Part shown: positions 1 to 7,213 of the stretch, piece by piece | How the letters are laid out: every line of letters begins with the position of its first letter | Position numbering within the stretch: position 1 is the stretch's first letter | Origin: a virus | Length of the DNA stretch: 22,636 nucleotides | Virus record (IMG/VR): IMGVR_UViG_3300046011_005515 | Location: 1-22,636 of that record | Strand: one strand, 5' to 3' | Translations under genes and position numbers: made by a program | The notes under the pieces: model-generated | Told to the model about the DNA's origin: nothing | What the model saw: the letters and a program-made list of their open reading frames with translations, nothing else | Databases searched by the model: none

Positions 1-873
1 CGGGATGCGGCTGTGGACCCTGATAGCGTTCCGTTGCAGTTTCGTGGGAAGCCGGTTGATACGCCTTGGAACGACGACATTCGCGAACGATGGGCGGATG
101 ATTTTGTGGGTTTAAACGAAGACGACGCAGACGCTTTTGAGGAACTGCTAGGCAACTTGTCGCAGGTAAATAACCTGAATGACGTAAAAAACGTCCTTAG
201 TAATGTAAGTCCAAGGGCGCGGGCGCTGTATAATACTCGCGTAAGGGGTGATTTGGTTAAGCCGGATTTTGGCCCCGGCTCGATGTATGAGGTCGGCATT
301 AACGCTAGCCCAGACACCTTCCTTGATTGGGACAGGCCGCTAAGGGAGCAAAGCGAGGCGGTGCGTCGTGCTTATGCACAGGCGCGAGCGAGCGGCGACC
401 CGCTAGTAAGCGATTTGCTTGGTGATCTGAGCGACCCGACGCAACTGAGCCTTGCTGGCCTGTTTCCCAATAGCGGTGGGGCGCAAGCCTACAACTCGTT
501 AACACCTGAAGCCGCCGAGGCGTCACGCCGTTTGAATGAATACGGCATCAGCGGAATCCGGTATTTTGACGCTAACTCGCGCGGGCCAGAAGAGATTTAT
601 AACGTTGGCGTTCCAACCGACGATTTCGGCCCATATTCGCCTTACACGTCTATGGATGACGCAAACGCTCAATTGGAAATGTTGCGCCGCGCCGGGTTTG
701 GTAACGCCGAGATAAAGACGCAAGCGCAGCCTCGCTCATCTAACTACGTCCTATTTGACGACGAACTTGTCAAAATCATACGGAAGTATGGTATAAGCGG
801 TTTGGGCCTTGGAGCTGGCCTAAGCGCATTCGGGTATAACGAACCCGCCGAACAATCTTTGCCCGACCTTTAA
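1..873 (+). CDS. C-terminal part of a phage polyvalent-type protein (5' end outside window)
   Basis: The frame is open to the left edge, so the GTG at 13 is probably internal and this is the last ~290 residues of a longer protein. Seen: a block with YEVGINASPDTFLDWDRPL, then GISGIRYFDANSRG, then NYVLFDDELVKIIRKYG, followed by a short Gly/Leu tail. From memory of the family, this order (a 'Y-x-V...FLDWD' strand, a 'G-I-x-G-I-x-Y-x-D' turn and a terminal 'NYV-x-FDD' strand) is typical of C-terminal domains in very large phage 'polyvalent' proteins, some of which are assigned to ADP-ribosyltransferase-like folds (ART-PolyVal). Such proteins are often packaged and injected. Lying just upstream of the terminase genes it may be the last gene of a late block. 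The enzymatic assignment is uncertain; an inactive structural domain is the main alternative. Confidence 0.6.
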   Translation, partial: RDAAVDPDSVPLQFRGKPVDTPWNDDIRERWADDFVGLNEDDADAFEELLGNLSQVNNLNDVKNVLSNVSPRARALYNTRVRGDLVKPDFGPGSMYEVGINASPDTFLDWDRPLREQSEAVRRAYAQARASGDPLVSDLLGDLSDPTQLSLAGLFPNSGGAQAYNSLTPEAAEASRRLNEYGISGIRYFDANSRGPEEIYNVGVPTDDFGPYSPYTSMDDANAQLEMLRRAGFGNAEIKTQAQPRSSNYVLFDDELVKIIRKYGISGLGLGAGLSAFGYNEPAEQSLPDL

Positions 874-893
874 GGGCAGACATAACCCACACA

Positions 894-916
894 GTCGCCA
901 AGCCCTGAGCAGCGAC
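894..916 (+). promoter_or_regulatory. Covarying hairpin, copy 1 (upstream of small terminase)
   Basis: GTCGC (894-898) pairs with GCGAC (912-916) around a 13-base loop, CAAGCCCTGAGCA. The same loop with one C/T change occurs at 4937-4959, where the stem is GACGC/GCGTC. The second stem position changes from T to A and its partner from A to T, so pairing is kept. That compensatory change argues for a selected RNA or DNA hairpin. Function unknown: a protein-binding operator on the mRNA or a processing site are options. A weak promoter-like TTGCCC (859-864) with CATAAC (881-886) would place this hairpin close to the 5' end of a transcript, but I do not call that promoter. Confidence 0.6.
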
Positions 917-918
917 TA

Positions 919-945
919 GGGAGCGTCTAAGATAGACGAAAATAG
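919..945 (+). promoter_or_regulatory. Shine-Dalgarno separated from start by a hairpin (small terminase)
   Basis: GGGAG (919-923) is 22 bases from the ATG at 946, too far for normal initiation. The space holds a perfect inverted repeat, CGTCT (924-928) and AGACG (934-938), loop AAGAT, followed by AAAATAG. If the hairpin forms, the effective distance is 7 bases. A TAG at 943-945 is in frame with the ATG, so no upstream start exists. T4 phage genes are known to use hairpin-shortened Shine-Dalgarno spacing; that it operates here is inference. Confidence 0.45.
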
Positions 946-1230
946 ATGGCGATAGGCGTAAAGACTGGCGGGCGTCAAAAAGGGACGCTTAACAAGGCAA
1001 CTGCTGACATTAAGGCCCTTGCAAGAGAGTTCACGCCAACGGCGATGGAGCGGCTTGTTAGGATTATTCAGGAAAGCGACAGCGACGCTGCTGTGGTCTC
1101 CGCGATTAAGGAAGTTTTCGACCGAGGCTACGGCAAGGCGAAACAACCAATAATCGGTGGCGATGACGATGACCCGGCCATGAAGATGGTTGCGGCTATC
1201 GAGTGGAGGGTCGTTGATAGTCGCCCCTGA
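946..1230 (+). CDS. terS: Putative terminase small subunit
   Basis: A 94-residue protein that would recognise phage DNA and regulate the large terminase during packaging. The N-terminus (VKTGGRQKGTLNKATADIKALAREF) has the Gly-Arg-x-x-Gly-Thr-x-N-K-A start common in small phage proteins encoded immediately before large terminases. The middle (residues ~25-70) is helical and ends in FDRGYGKAKQP, another hallmark of this group, followed by an Asp-rich stretch GGDDDD. The length is short for a small terminase, which often exceeds 120 residues, so DNA binding rests on the basic N-terminal segment. It overlaps the terL start. An in-frame TAG directly precedes the ATG, which fixes the start; the only Shine-Dalgarno lies beyond a hairpin. 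The assignment rests mainly on position plus the N-terminal pattern. Confidence 0.7.
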   Translation: MAIGVKTGGRQKGTLNKATADIKALAREFTPTAMERLVRIIQESDSDAAVVSAIKEVFDRGYGKAKQPIIGGDDDDPAMKMVAAIEWRVVDSRP

Positions 1231-2488
1231 AGTCGCGCGGGTGTTTCAGCCGCTGTTGGCCCCGACCCGATACAAGGGCGCACACGGCGGGCGCGGTTCT
1301 GGTAAGTCGCATCACTTTGCGGACCAGATGGTGGCGAAGGCTATCGCTAAGCCCGGCTTTCGCGGGGTGTGCATCCGTGAGGTCCAGAAAGACCTAAACC
1401 AATCGGCAAAGCGGCTGATCGAGGATAAGATCGCGCAACACGGTCTGGGGCATCTGTTCGATTGCCAAAAGGCTGTGACGGTTACGCCGGGCGGCGGGAT
1501 TATCATTTATCAGGGTATGCAGGACCACACGGCGGATTCGGTGAAGTCGCTGGAAGGCTTTGACGTGGCATGGGTTGAGGAAGCCCAGACGCTTTCTCCG
1601 CGCTCGCTGACCCTGCTTAGGCCGACAATCCGCAAGCCCGGTTCTGAGCTTTGGTTCTCATGGAACCCGCGCCGGAAAAAAGACCCGGTTGACGTGATGC
1701 TAAGGGGTGAGGACCGGCCTACTGGTTCCGTTGTCGTTCGCGCTAACTGGTCGGATAACCCGTGGTTCCCTGCCGAACTAGAGCAAGAGCGGCTAGACGA
1801 TTTCCGTATGAAGCCGGACCAGTATGACCATATCTGGGAAGGTGGTTACGAGGCCGTCACCGAGGGCGCATACTTTGCCAAGGCGCTGGCGCAAGCTAGG
1901 GCGGATAGCCGGATAGGTGAGATCAGCCGGGACCCGCTTATGGCGTTGCGGGCTTATTGGGATATTGGCGGGACGGGTGCCAAGGCCGATGCTACGGCCA
2001 TTTGGATTGCCCAGTTTGTCGGTGAGAAGATTAAGGTGCTGGCGTATTACGAAGCGCAAGGGCAGGACTTGGCAACGCACGTCAACTGGCTGAGACAGTC
2101 GGGCTTTGGCGCTGCTGAGTGTTTCCTTCCCCACGATGGCGCGTCGCACGAAAAGGTTTTCGATGCGTCTTACCAGAGTGCGCTAGAGCAAGCGGGCTTC
2201 TCTGTGAGGGTGATACCTAATCAGGGGCGTGGGGCGGCTTCACAGCGCATTGAGGCGGTTCGGCGGTGGTTCCCTCGCATCTGGTTTAATCAGGCGACGA
2301 CGCAAGCCGGATTGGATGCGCTAGGGGCGTATCACGAAAAGAAAGACGAAGCCCGAGGGATTGGGCTTGGCCCTAACCACGATTGGGCAAGTCATGGGGC
2401 TGATGCGTTCGGCCTGATGTGCTCTACATACGAAGAGCCGAGGGTTATGGCTGCAATCCTCGATATACCTAGCTACGGAGCCGTGTGA
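1214..2488 (+). CDS. terL: Terminase large subunit
   Basis: ATP-driven packaging motor and headful or cos nuclease that docks on the portal. Walker A is GGRGSGKS (about residues 25-32), Walker B is VAWVEEAQ (about 118-125) with the catalytic Glu, and the coupling segment WFSWNPRRKKDPVD follows. The C-terminal RNase H-like nuclease shows YWDIGGTGAKADATAIW with the first Asp, DGASHEK, and the closing NHDWASHGADAFGLM motif. All expected motifs are present and the length (~424 residues) is normal for the Terminase_3/XtmB type. The start is uncertain: TTG at 1214 has GGAGG at 1205-1209 and is preferred; TTG at 1190 would add 8 residues and GTG at 1241 would remove 9. Either of the longer options overlaps the small terminase gene, consistent with coupled translation. 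Confidence 0.95.
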   Translation: MIVAPEVARVFQPLLAPTRYKGAHGGRGSGKSHHFADQMVAKAIAKPGFRGVCIREVQKDLNQSAKRLIEDKIAQHGLGHLFDCQKAVTVTPGGGIIIYQGMQDHTADSVKSLEGFDVAWVEEAQTLSPRSLTLLRPTIRKPGSELWFSWNPRRKKDPVDVMLRGEDRPTGSVVVRANWSDNPWFPAELEQERLDDFRMKPDQYDHIWEGGYEAVTEGAYFAKALAQARADSRIGEISRDPLMALRAYWDIGGTGAKADATAIWIAQFVGEKIKVLAYYEAQGQDLATHVNWLRQSGFGAAECFLPHDGASHEKVFDASYQSALEQAGFSVRVIPNQGRGAASQRIEAVRRWFPRIWFNQATTQAGLDALGAYHEKKDEARGIGLGPNHDWASHGADAFGLMCSTYEEPRVMAAILDIPSYGAV

Positions 2489-2529
2489 TGACCCGACTGA
2501 CTGCATCTAGCACGGTAAGCGCAAACTGA
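2488..2529 (+). CDS. 13-codon linker ORF between terL and portal
   Basis: ATG at 2488 shares its A with the TGA of terL. The frame runs for 13 codons (MTRLTASSTVSAN) and ends in a TGA whose A is the first base of the portal ATG at 2529. GGAG at 2477-2480 lies 7 bases before the ATG, a better Shine-Dalgarno than anything directly before the portal gene, where only GGTAAG is seen. The arrangement would let ribosomes pass from terL to portal without leaving the mRNA. It could also be a remnant of a deleted gene or chance; no product function is implied. Confidence 0.4.
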   Translation: MTRLTASSTVSAN

Positions 2530-4682
2530 TGGCAAGCGACCGCCTCGCCCTTGTAGCTGACGAGTTCGCGCGGGCTGTTGGCCGCAGCACGGACGAACTG
2601 AACGCGCAACGCGAGAAAGCCCTGCAATACATCAAGGGCGTGATGGATGATGTTCCGTCGCTGCCCGGTCGTTCGTCGGCTTGCTCTACGGACGTGTCAG
2701 ACGCTATCGAGATGGCGCTGCCTGACCTCATTGAGATTTTTACGGGTGAGGATATCGCGACGTTCCGGCCTGTCGGGCCAGAGGACGTTGACGCGGCGCA
2801 ACAAGAGACGGATTACGTCAAGCACGTCTTCTTTGAGGAAAATCCCGGCTTCCTGAACCTGTATAGCGCGATTAAGGACGCGCTCTCGATCAAGACCGGC
2901 GTGTTCAAAGTCTTTGGCGAGGAATACGAAGAGCCGGAGGAAGAGTTCGAGGGCCAGAGCCTCGATCAACTCGCATCGGCGGTGCAAAAGCACGGCGACC
3001 GGGTTTATCTCAAGTCTGACCTTGGGGACATGACTGACCCCGAGATGACGGTCGATTTCTGCATCCGTGCCAAGAAGAAGTGGCGGGCGCGGGTGATGGC
3101 CGTTCCGCCTGAGGATTTCGGCGTCTCGAAGGACACGGTTCTGCTGACGGAAAGCCCGTATTGCTTTCACAAGACCCGTCTGCGGGCCTATGAGCTTAAG
3201 CGCCGGGGCATTGATGCGGCTAAGGTCGATGCGCTTCCTGCCTATGGCGTGATTGATAATCAGGTAAAGCAAGCGCGGGACCGGACCGATCAAGAGGTGG
3301 ATGATCGAGGCGGGCTTGGTGACCATCGGATTGTCGAGGTCATTGAGCATTACATCGACGGCGAGGATGGGCGCTACAGGCTGCTGACGGACGGTGCGGC
3401 GCTTACTTTGCTGGAAGAGGAAGAGCATCCCACGGTGCCGTTCTCGGCCATTACGCCTTACATCGTGCCTCACCAGTTCATCGGGGAATCGGTCGCTGAC
3501 CGCCTGATTGAGATACAAAAGATCAATACCGTCCTGACACGGATGACGCTGGATTCGGGCTATTTCGCCCTTAATCAGCGCATGTATGTCAACATGGACA
3601 AGGCGAACGACTGGACCATTGCCGACCTTCTCCGCAATGAGCCTAACGTTCCGGTTCGCGGCAAGGGCGACAACGCTATTGTTCCGCTGACCTCTGGCGG
3701 GCTGTCGTTTGATACGCTGTCGGCTATCGAGCATTTCTCGGTGGCGGGTGAGAAGCGGACGGGCATCGTTCGCAACTCGCAAGGCTTGAACCCGGACACG
3801 CTGCATGACACGGCGCGGGGCGCAATGGCGCTTATGTCGGAATCGCAAAAGCGTGTGCGCTTGATCGCGTCTATTCTTGCCCATACCGGCATCAAGGACG
3901 TGTTCCTGCTGCTGCATCGCCTGTTGCGCCAGAACGCGACACAAGCGGAGACCGTGCGGCTTCGCGGCAAGTGGATTGATATTGAGCCGTCGTCGTGGGC
4001 TAACCGCTCTGACATGACGATTGAAGTCGGCGTCGGGTCGGCTGGCAAGGATGCCGAGATGGCGCGACTGCAAGCCGGTATGGTGACGATGCAGGAAATC
4101 ATCGGGATGCAGGGCGGCGTTGAAGGCCCGCTGGTGAAGCTCGATAACATCTATGCGTATCTGAAGCGGTATTTTGAGAAGGGTCTCGACTTCAAGTCTG
4201 CCGAGCCGTTCCTGACTGACCCTTCGGTGCAATCGGAGGAGCCGCAAGCCCCGCCGCCGCCTGACCCGGCTGTTCTGGAAGCCCAAGCCAAACTCCAAAT
4301 GGCGCAACAAGAGGCAATGGCAAAGCAGGAACTGGCGCAGCAGCAAGCCCAAGCCGACGTGCAACTGGCCCAAGTCAAGGCGCAGGCCGAGATTGAGACC
4401 GCCCGCGCTATCGCTCAAGAGAAGGCTGCCCTTGCCCGTGCGGAGGCTGAGGAACGCGCATTGCTGAAGCGTCAAGAGAACGCGGAAGCCATGCAAATGC
4501 GGCGTGAGATGGCGGCGTTTGACCTTCAACATAAACGTGACATTGCAGAGGTTGAACTTCAGCAACGGGCGCGCGAGATTGAGCTAGAAGGCCAACTGAA
4601 AGCGTCGGCAATCATGATGAATGCCCAGACCGAAAGCCAAAGGATTTCTAACGGCGTTGAGCTTGGTGGAGAGCCGGGATGA
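2529..4682 (+). CDS. Portal protein (P22/SU10-like)
   Basis: Forms the dodecameric ring at one vertex of the head through which DNA is packaged and ejected. At 717 residues it has the size of P22-type portals. Seen: an N-terminal helical region with KALQYIKGVMDDVP, a conserved SDAIEMALPDLIEIFTG segment (about residues 55-75), an acidic stretch EEYEEPEEEFEG (about 132-145), the crown/stem region around PYIVPHQFIGESVADRLIEIQ, and GLNPDTLHDTARGAM. A Pro-rich hinge (PQAPPPPDPA, about 570) leads into a very long Gln/Ala/Glu coiled coil to the C-terminus (about 580-710), the 'barrel' that can extend into the head. It follows terL through a linker ORF and overlaps the next gene by ATGA. The family is inferred from the sequence pattern and from the SU10-type capsid and adaptor downstream. 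Confidence 0.9.
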   Translation: MASDRLALVADEFARAVGRSTDELNAQREKALQYIKGVMDDVPSLPGRSSACSTDVSDAIEMALPDLIEIFTGEDIATFRPVGPEDVDAAQQETDYVKHVFFEENPGFLNLYSAIKDALSIKTGVFKVFGEEYEEPEEEFEGQSLDQLASAVQKHGDRVYLKSDLGDMTDPEMTVDFCIRAKKKWRARVMAVPPEDFGVSKDTVLLTESPYCFHKTRLRAYELKRRGIDAAKVDALPAYGVIDNQVKQARDRTDQEVDDRGGLGDHRIVEVIEHYIDGEDGRYRLLTDGAALTLLEEEEHPTVPFSAITPYIVPHQFIGESVADRLIEIQKINTVLTRMTLDSGYFALNQRMYVNMDKANDWTIADLLRNEPNVPVRGKGDNAIVPLTSGGLSFDTLSAIEHFSVAGEKRTGIVRNSQGLNPDTLHDTARGAMALMSESQKRVRLIASILAHTGIKDVFLLLHRLLRQNATQAETVRLRGKWIDIEPSSWANRSDMTIEVGVGSAGKDAEMARLQAGMVTMQEIIGMQGGVEGPLVKLDNIYAYLKRYFEKGLDFKSAEPFLTDPSVQSEEPQAPPPPDPAVLEAQAKLQMAQQEAMAKQELAQQQAQADVQLAQVKAQAEIETARAIAQEKAALARAEAEERALLKRQENAEAMQMRREMAAFDLQHKRDIAEVELQQRAREIELEGQLKASAIMMNAQTESQRISNGVELGGEPG

Positions 4683-4924
4683 ACGTCGCTGAAACCGCTG
4701 CCCTTGGCGCTGCTGCAAAGCAAGCCCTAGACGTTCTGGACCCTGCTCTTGACGCTGTAAGGGCGGCTATTGTCCGGCGTATGATTGCTACTTCCCCGGC
4801 GGACACCGCGTCCATTCTAGGACTTCACGCCGCTATCCAGTCAACCGATGCCATTCGCCAGATGATCGGGGAATACATCGCTAACGGGCAGATTGCCGAA
4901 TATCACCTTTCCGCCGAGGCTTAA
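4679..4924 (+). CDS. Small helical protein between portal and scaffold
   Basis: Not assigned a function. The 81-residue product is Ala-rich and predicted helical throughout (AALGAAAKQALDVLDPALDAVRAAIVRRMIA), with no Cys and no membrane segment. The start overlaps the portal stop by ATGA, indicating coupled translation. Small genes at this place are common in podovirus head operons and may assist portal or scaffold assembly, but that is only inferred from position. Its end is followed by 51 bases that carry the second copy of the covarying hairpin. Confidence 0.8.
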   Translation: MNVAETAALGAAAKQALDVLDPALDAVRAAIVRRMIATSPADTASILGLHAAIQSTDAIRQMIGEYIANGQIAEYHLSAEA

Positions 4925-4936
4925 CCCTCGGTCCTA

Positions 4937-4959
4937 GACGCCAAGCCTTGAGCAGCGTC
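4937..4959 (+). promoter_or_regulatory. Covarying hairpin, copy 2 (upstream of scaffold)
   Basis: GACGC (4937-4941) pairs with GCGTC (4955-4959) around the loop CAAGCCTTGAGCA, which differs from copy 1 (894-916) by a single C/T. Relative to copy 1 one stem pair is changed on both sides, keeping the helix. It ends 16 bases before the scaffold ATG, and that start has no recognisable Shine-Dalgarno. As with copy 1 it precedes a head-morphogenesis gene, which suggests shared control. Confidence 0.6.
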
Positions 4960-4975
4960 GCCACCCCTGAAAACC

Positions 4976-5956
4976 ATGTCTGAATCCGCGACCCGTGAAA
5001 GTGTTGTAGCCGAACTGATGGCGGAAGCCGCACCGGCCCCTGAGATTGAGAAAGCCCCCGTCCCTGATGCGCCGGAAGAGGCCGCAGAACCGGACACAGA
5101 CCCTATTCCAGAAGATGACCAGTCTTCTGACCTCGAAGCACCGGAGACGGCAAGCGACGAGGGCGAGGAACAACCCGAACCGGAAGCCCCGGCAATCGAG
5201 GCCCCTCATTTCTGGTCAGCGGAAGCAAAGGCCCGCTTTGGTGAACTGCCGCCCGATCTCCAGCTTGTTGTGTTGGAGAACGAGAAGGCAGGGTCCAAGG
5301 CCCTGACGCTGAAGCTAGAAGAGGCTGCTGCTATCCGTAAGGAGGCAACGGCTAGAGCCAAGGAGCTATCCGCGCTCAACGCCCGCATTGCTGACGCTGC
5401 AATAAAAGCAGAACGAGCGATGACGGACCGATGGGCGGGGATGACCCCGGAAGCGTGGCTGCGGCTCGCACATGACGACCCGGCTAAATATACCAAATAC
5501 AAGGCTCAGTTTGACGCCGAACAAACCATCGTCCAGCAAGCTCAGTTTGCCAAGGAAGATGCTGAACGGGTCGCTCGCAGCCAATGGCGTGACGAACAGG
5601 TAGAGGCGCTCAAGACCGCCTGCCCCCCGCTGGTTGACCCGGTGCAAGGGACTGCCAATCTCGGCAAGCTCTCTGACTATCTGGTTTCCCAAGGGGTAGC
5701 GGAACAAGACCTCCCAAGCGTCGGCGCCCTCGAAATGACCGTGGCGTGGAAGGCTATGCAGTTTGATGAACTGCAAAAGCTTAAGCCCACGCTGAAATCA
5801 CAGCCGAAGGCTGCCCTGCGACCCGCTGCGGCCCCTCCGGCTATTCCCTCCGCACAACGCGAAATCCAGACCCTCAAAAACCGATTTGCCCAGACTAGCA
5901 GTCGGGAGGATTTGGTCGCGCTCATGCTCGCCGAAGGGCGGGCGAAAGGTTCCTAA
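4976..5956 (+). CDS. Putative head scaffolding protein
   Basis: Would guide capsid assembly and then leave the procapsid. The 326-residue product begins with a very acidic, Pro/Glu-rich segment (about residues 12-75), followed by HFWSAEAKARFGELPPDLQLVVLENEK (about 78-105), a W...KA.F..LP...Q pattern that I associate with scaffold proteins of this phage group. A long coiled coil comes next (about 105-150) and then a C-terminal region with Pro/Ala (ALRPAAAPPAIP) and a basic end typical of capsid-binding tails. It lies directly before the major capsid gene, the classic scaffold position. There is no visible protease motif. The ATG at 4976 lacks a good Shine-Dalgarno. Confidence 0.8.
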   Translation: MSESATRESVVAELMAEAAPAPEIEKAPVPDAPEEAAEPDTDPIPEDDQSSDLEAPETASDEGEEQPEPEAPAIEAPHFWSAEAKARFGELPPDLQLVVLENEKAGSKALTLKLEEAAAIRKEATARAKELSALNARIADAAIKAERAMTDRWAGMTPEAWLRLAHDDPAKYTKYKAQFDAEQTIVQQAQFAKEDAERVARSQWRDEQVEALKTACPPLVDPVQGTANLGKLSDYLVSQGVAEQDLPSVGALEMTVAWKAMQFDELQKLKPTLKSQPKAALRPAAAPPAIPSAQREIQTLKNRFAQTSSREDLVALMLAEGRAKGS

Positions 5957-5958
5957 CA

Positions 5959-6909
5959 ATGGCCGTCCCCTCGAATACCCAACAGACCTTTGCCACTGTC
6001 GGCAACCGCGAAGACCTTGAGAATAAAATCTACAAGATCGCCGCGAACAAAACCCCGTTCACCTCGAACATCGGTAAGGAAAAGGCGTCGTCCACTTTCC
6101 ACGAGTGGCAGACGTTCTCGCTCCGCACCCCGGATGCCCAGAACAAGCAAGTTCAGGGCGATACGACCGCTGCAACTGGCGTTAAGGTCACGGCCCGCGT
6201 CGGCAACCGCACTCAAATCTTCAAAGAGATGGGTTCGGTCTCTGGCACTCAAGAGGCTATGGACCACGCTGGCGTTGCGTCGGAACTGGCATGGCAGAAA
6301 GTCCAAAAGGGCGAAGAACTGGCAACGGACATTGAAGCCCGTATGCTCGGCAACTTTGCCTCTGTGACCGGCGATGCTTCGACCGCTGCTGAATCGGCTG
6401 GCGCTCTCGCTTGGCTGTCGTCCAACGTCTCGCGCGGCGTCGGCGGCTCCTCGGGCGGCTTCTCTGCCGGTATCGTGGCTGCTGCCACCAATGGCACTCA
6501 GCGGGCCTTCACTGAAGCCCTGCTGAAGACCGTGCTGGCCTCGGCGTTCAATAACGGTGCGCGTCCCTCGCAAGCCTATATGAGCGCCACTCAAAAGCAG
6601 CAATTCTCGGCCTTCACCGGCATTGCTGACATCCGCAAGGATGCTGGCAACGGTCAAGCTACCATCGTGGGCGCCGCTGATGTCTATGTCTCGGACTTCG
6701 GCTCTATCTCGACGGTTCCGGTTCAATACGGCCTGACTCGCGACGTGCTGCTGATCGACCCGGAATACTGGGCGGTTGGCACCCTGCGTCCGATGAAGGA
6801 CGAAATGCTGGCCAAGGTCGGTGACGCGATGCCGTTCCAAATCATCGCTGAAAAGACCCTGATCTGCCGCAACCAACGCTCTTCGGCTGTCATTGCCGAC
6901 CTGAGCTAA
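5959..6909 (+). CDS. Major capsid protein, SU10/DUF5309-type
   Basis: Forms the icosahedral shell. The 316-residue protein fits the DUF5309 (SU10 major head protein) family: an N-terminal arm with DLENKIYKIAANKTPFTSNIGKEKAS, then HEWQTFSLRTPD, the segment NRTQIFKEMGSVSGTQEAMDHAG, a conserved helix QKVQKGEELATDIEARML, a Gly/Ser-rich loop around residues 150-175, and C-terminal PEYWAVGTLRPM. The start has AAAGG about 9 bases upstream and follows the scaffold stop by two bases. An intrinsic terminator follows the stop, so this transcript end is probably the most abundant in the head operon. The C-terminus after TLICRNQRSSAVI is short and carries no extra immunoglobulin-like domain. Confidence 0.9.
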   Translation: MAVPSNTQQTFATVGNREDLENKIYKIAANKTPFTSNIGKEKASSTFHEWQTFSLRTPDAQNKQVQGDTTAATGVKVTARVGNRTQIFKEMGSVSGTQEAMDHAGVASELAWQKVQKGEELATDIEARMLGNFASVTGDASTAAESAGALAWLSSNVSRGVGGSSGGFSAGIVAAATNGTQRAFTEALLKTVLASAFNNGARPSQAYMSATQKQQFSAFTGIADIRKDAGNGQATIVGAADVYVSDFGSISTVPVQYGLTRDVLLIDPEYWAVGTLRPMKDEMLAKVGDAMPFQIIAEKTLICRNQRSSAVIADLS

Positions 6910-6916
6910 TCGACGG

Positions 6917-6944
6917 AGGGGGTGGGGCAACTCACCCCCTTTTT
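6917..6944 (+). terminator. Intrinsic terminator after major capsid gene
   Basis: GGGGGTG (6918-6924) pairs exactly with CACCCCC (6933-6939), extended by A6917/T6940, with an 8-base loop, and runs directly into TTTTT (6940-6944). It lies 8 bases after the capsid stop, while the next genes continue on the same strand 27 bases later. It therefore most likely acts as a partial terminator that lowers expression of head-completion and tail genes relative to capsid. Confidence 0.85.
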
Positions 6945-6970
6945 CCTATCAACAACTGAAAGGGCTACAC

Positions 6971-7213
6971 ATGGCCAAATCACAAGCCGAATTCCGGGGC
7001 GCTGACGCCGGGGCCGTCGCTGTAAAGAACGACCCCATCGTGAACGTCCGTGTTCTCAAAAAGGGCGACGGCAAGGTCAGCACGGGCGCTCACTCGAACC
7101 GTGGCGGCGAAGAGCTTTATGAGTATGGCGACCACTTCGAGATTGCCAAGTCGATTGCGGACGAACTCGAAGACCGTGGCTATGTCGAGATTGTCGAGGC
7201 TGCTAAAAAGTGA
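6971..7213 (+). CDS. Small conserved phage protein after capsid gene
   Basis: Function not recognised. The 80-residue product contains VNVRVLKKGDGKVSTGAHSN, then ELYEYGDHFEIAKSIADELEDRGYVEIVE. The pattern 'valine-rich strand, KGDGKVSTG, fall-back to a helix ending in RGYVEIV' recurs in small proteins encoded after phage capsid genes; it could be a minor head or decoration protein. GAAAGGG lies about 6 bases before the ATG. The stop overlaps the next gene's GTG start (GTGA). Confidence 0.75.
   Translation: MAKSQAEFRGADAGAVAVKNDPIVNVRVLKKGDGKVSTGAHSNRGGEELYEYGDHFEIAKSIADELEDRGYVEIVEAAKK

Noticed and set aside
859-886. Promoter TTGCCC / CATAAC before the small terminase
   Set aside because: Only four of six matches in each box, and the -35 lies in coding sequence; no matching arrangement precedes the second hairpin copy.
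2697-4565. Very long (622-codon) minus-strand open frame inside the portal gene
   Set aside because: It mirrors the portal codons exactly, has no recognisable motif or Shine-Dalgarno and lies antisense to a confident portal gene. Long antisense frames are common where third positions are GC-rich.
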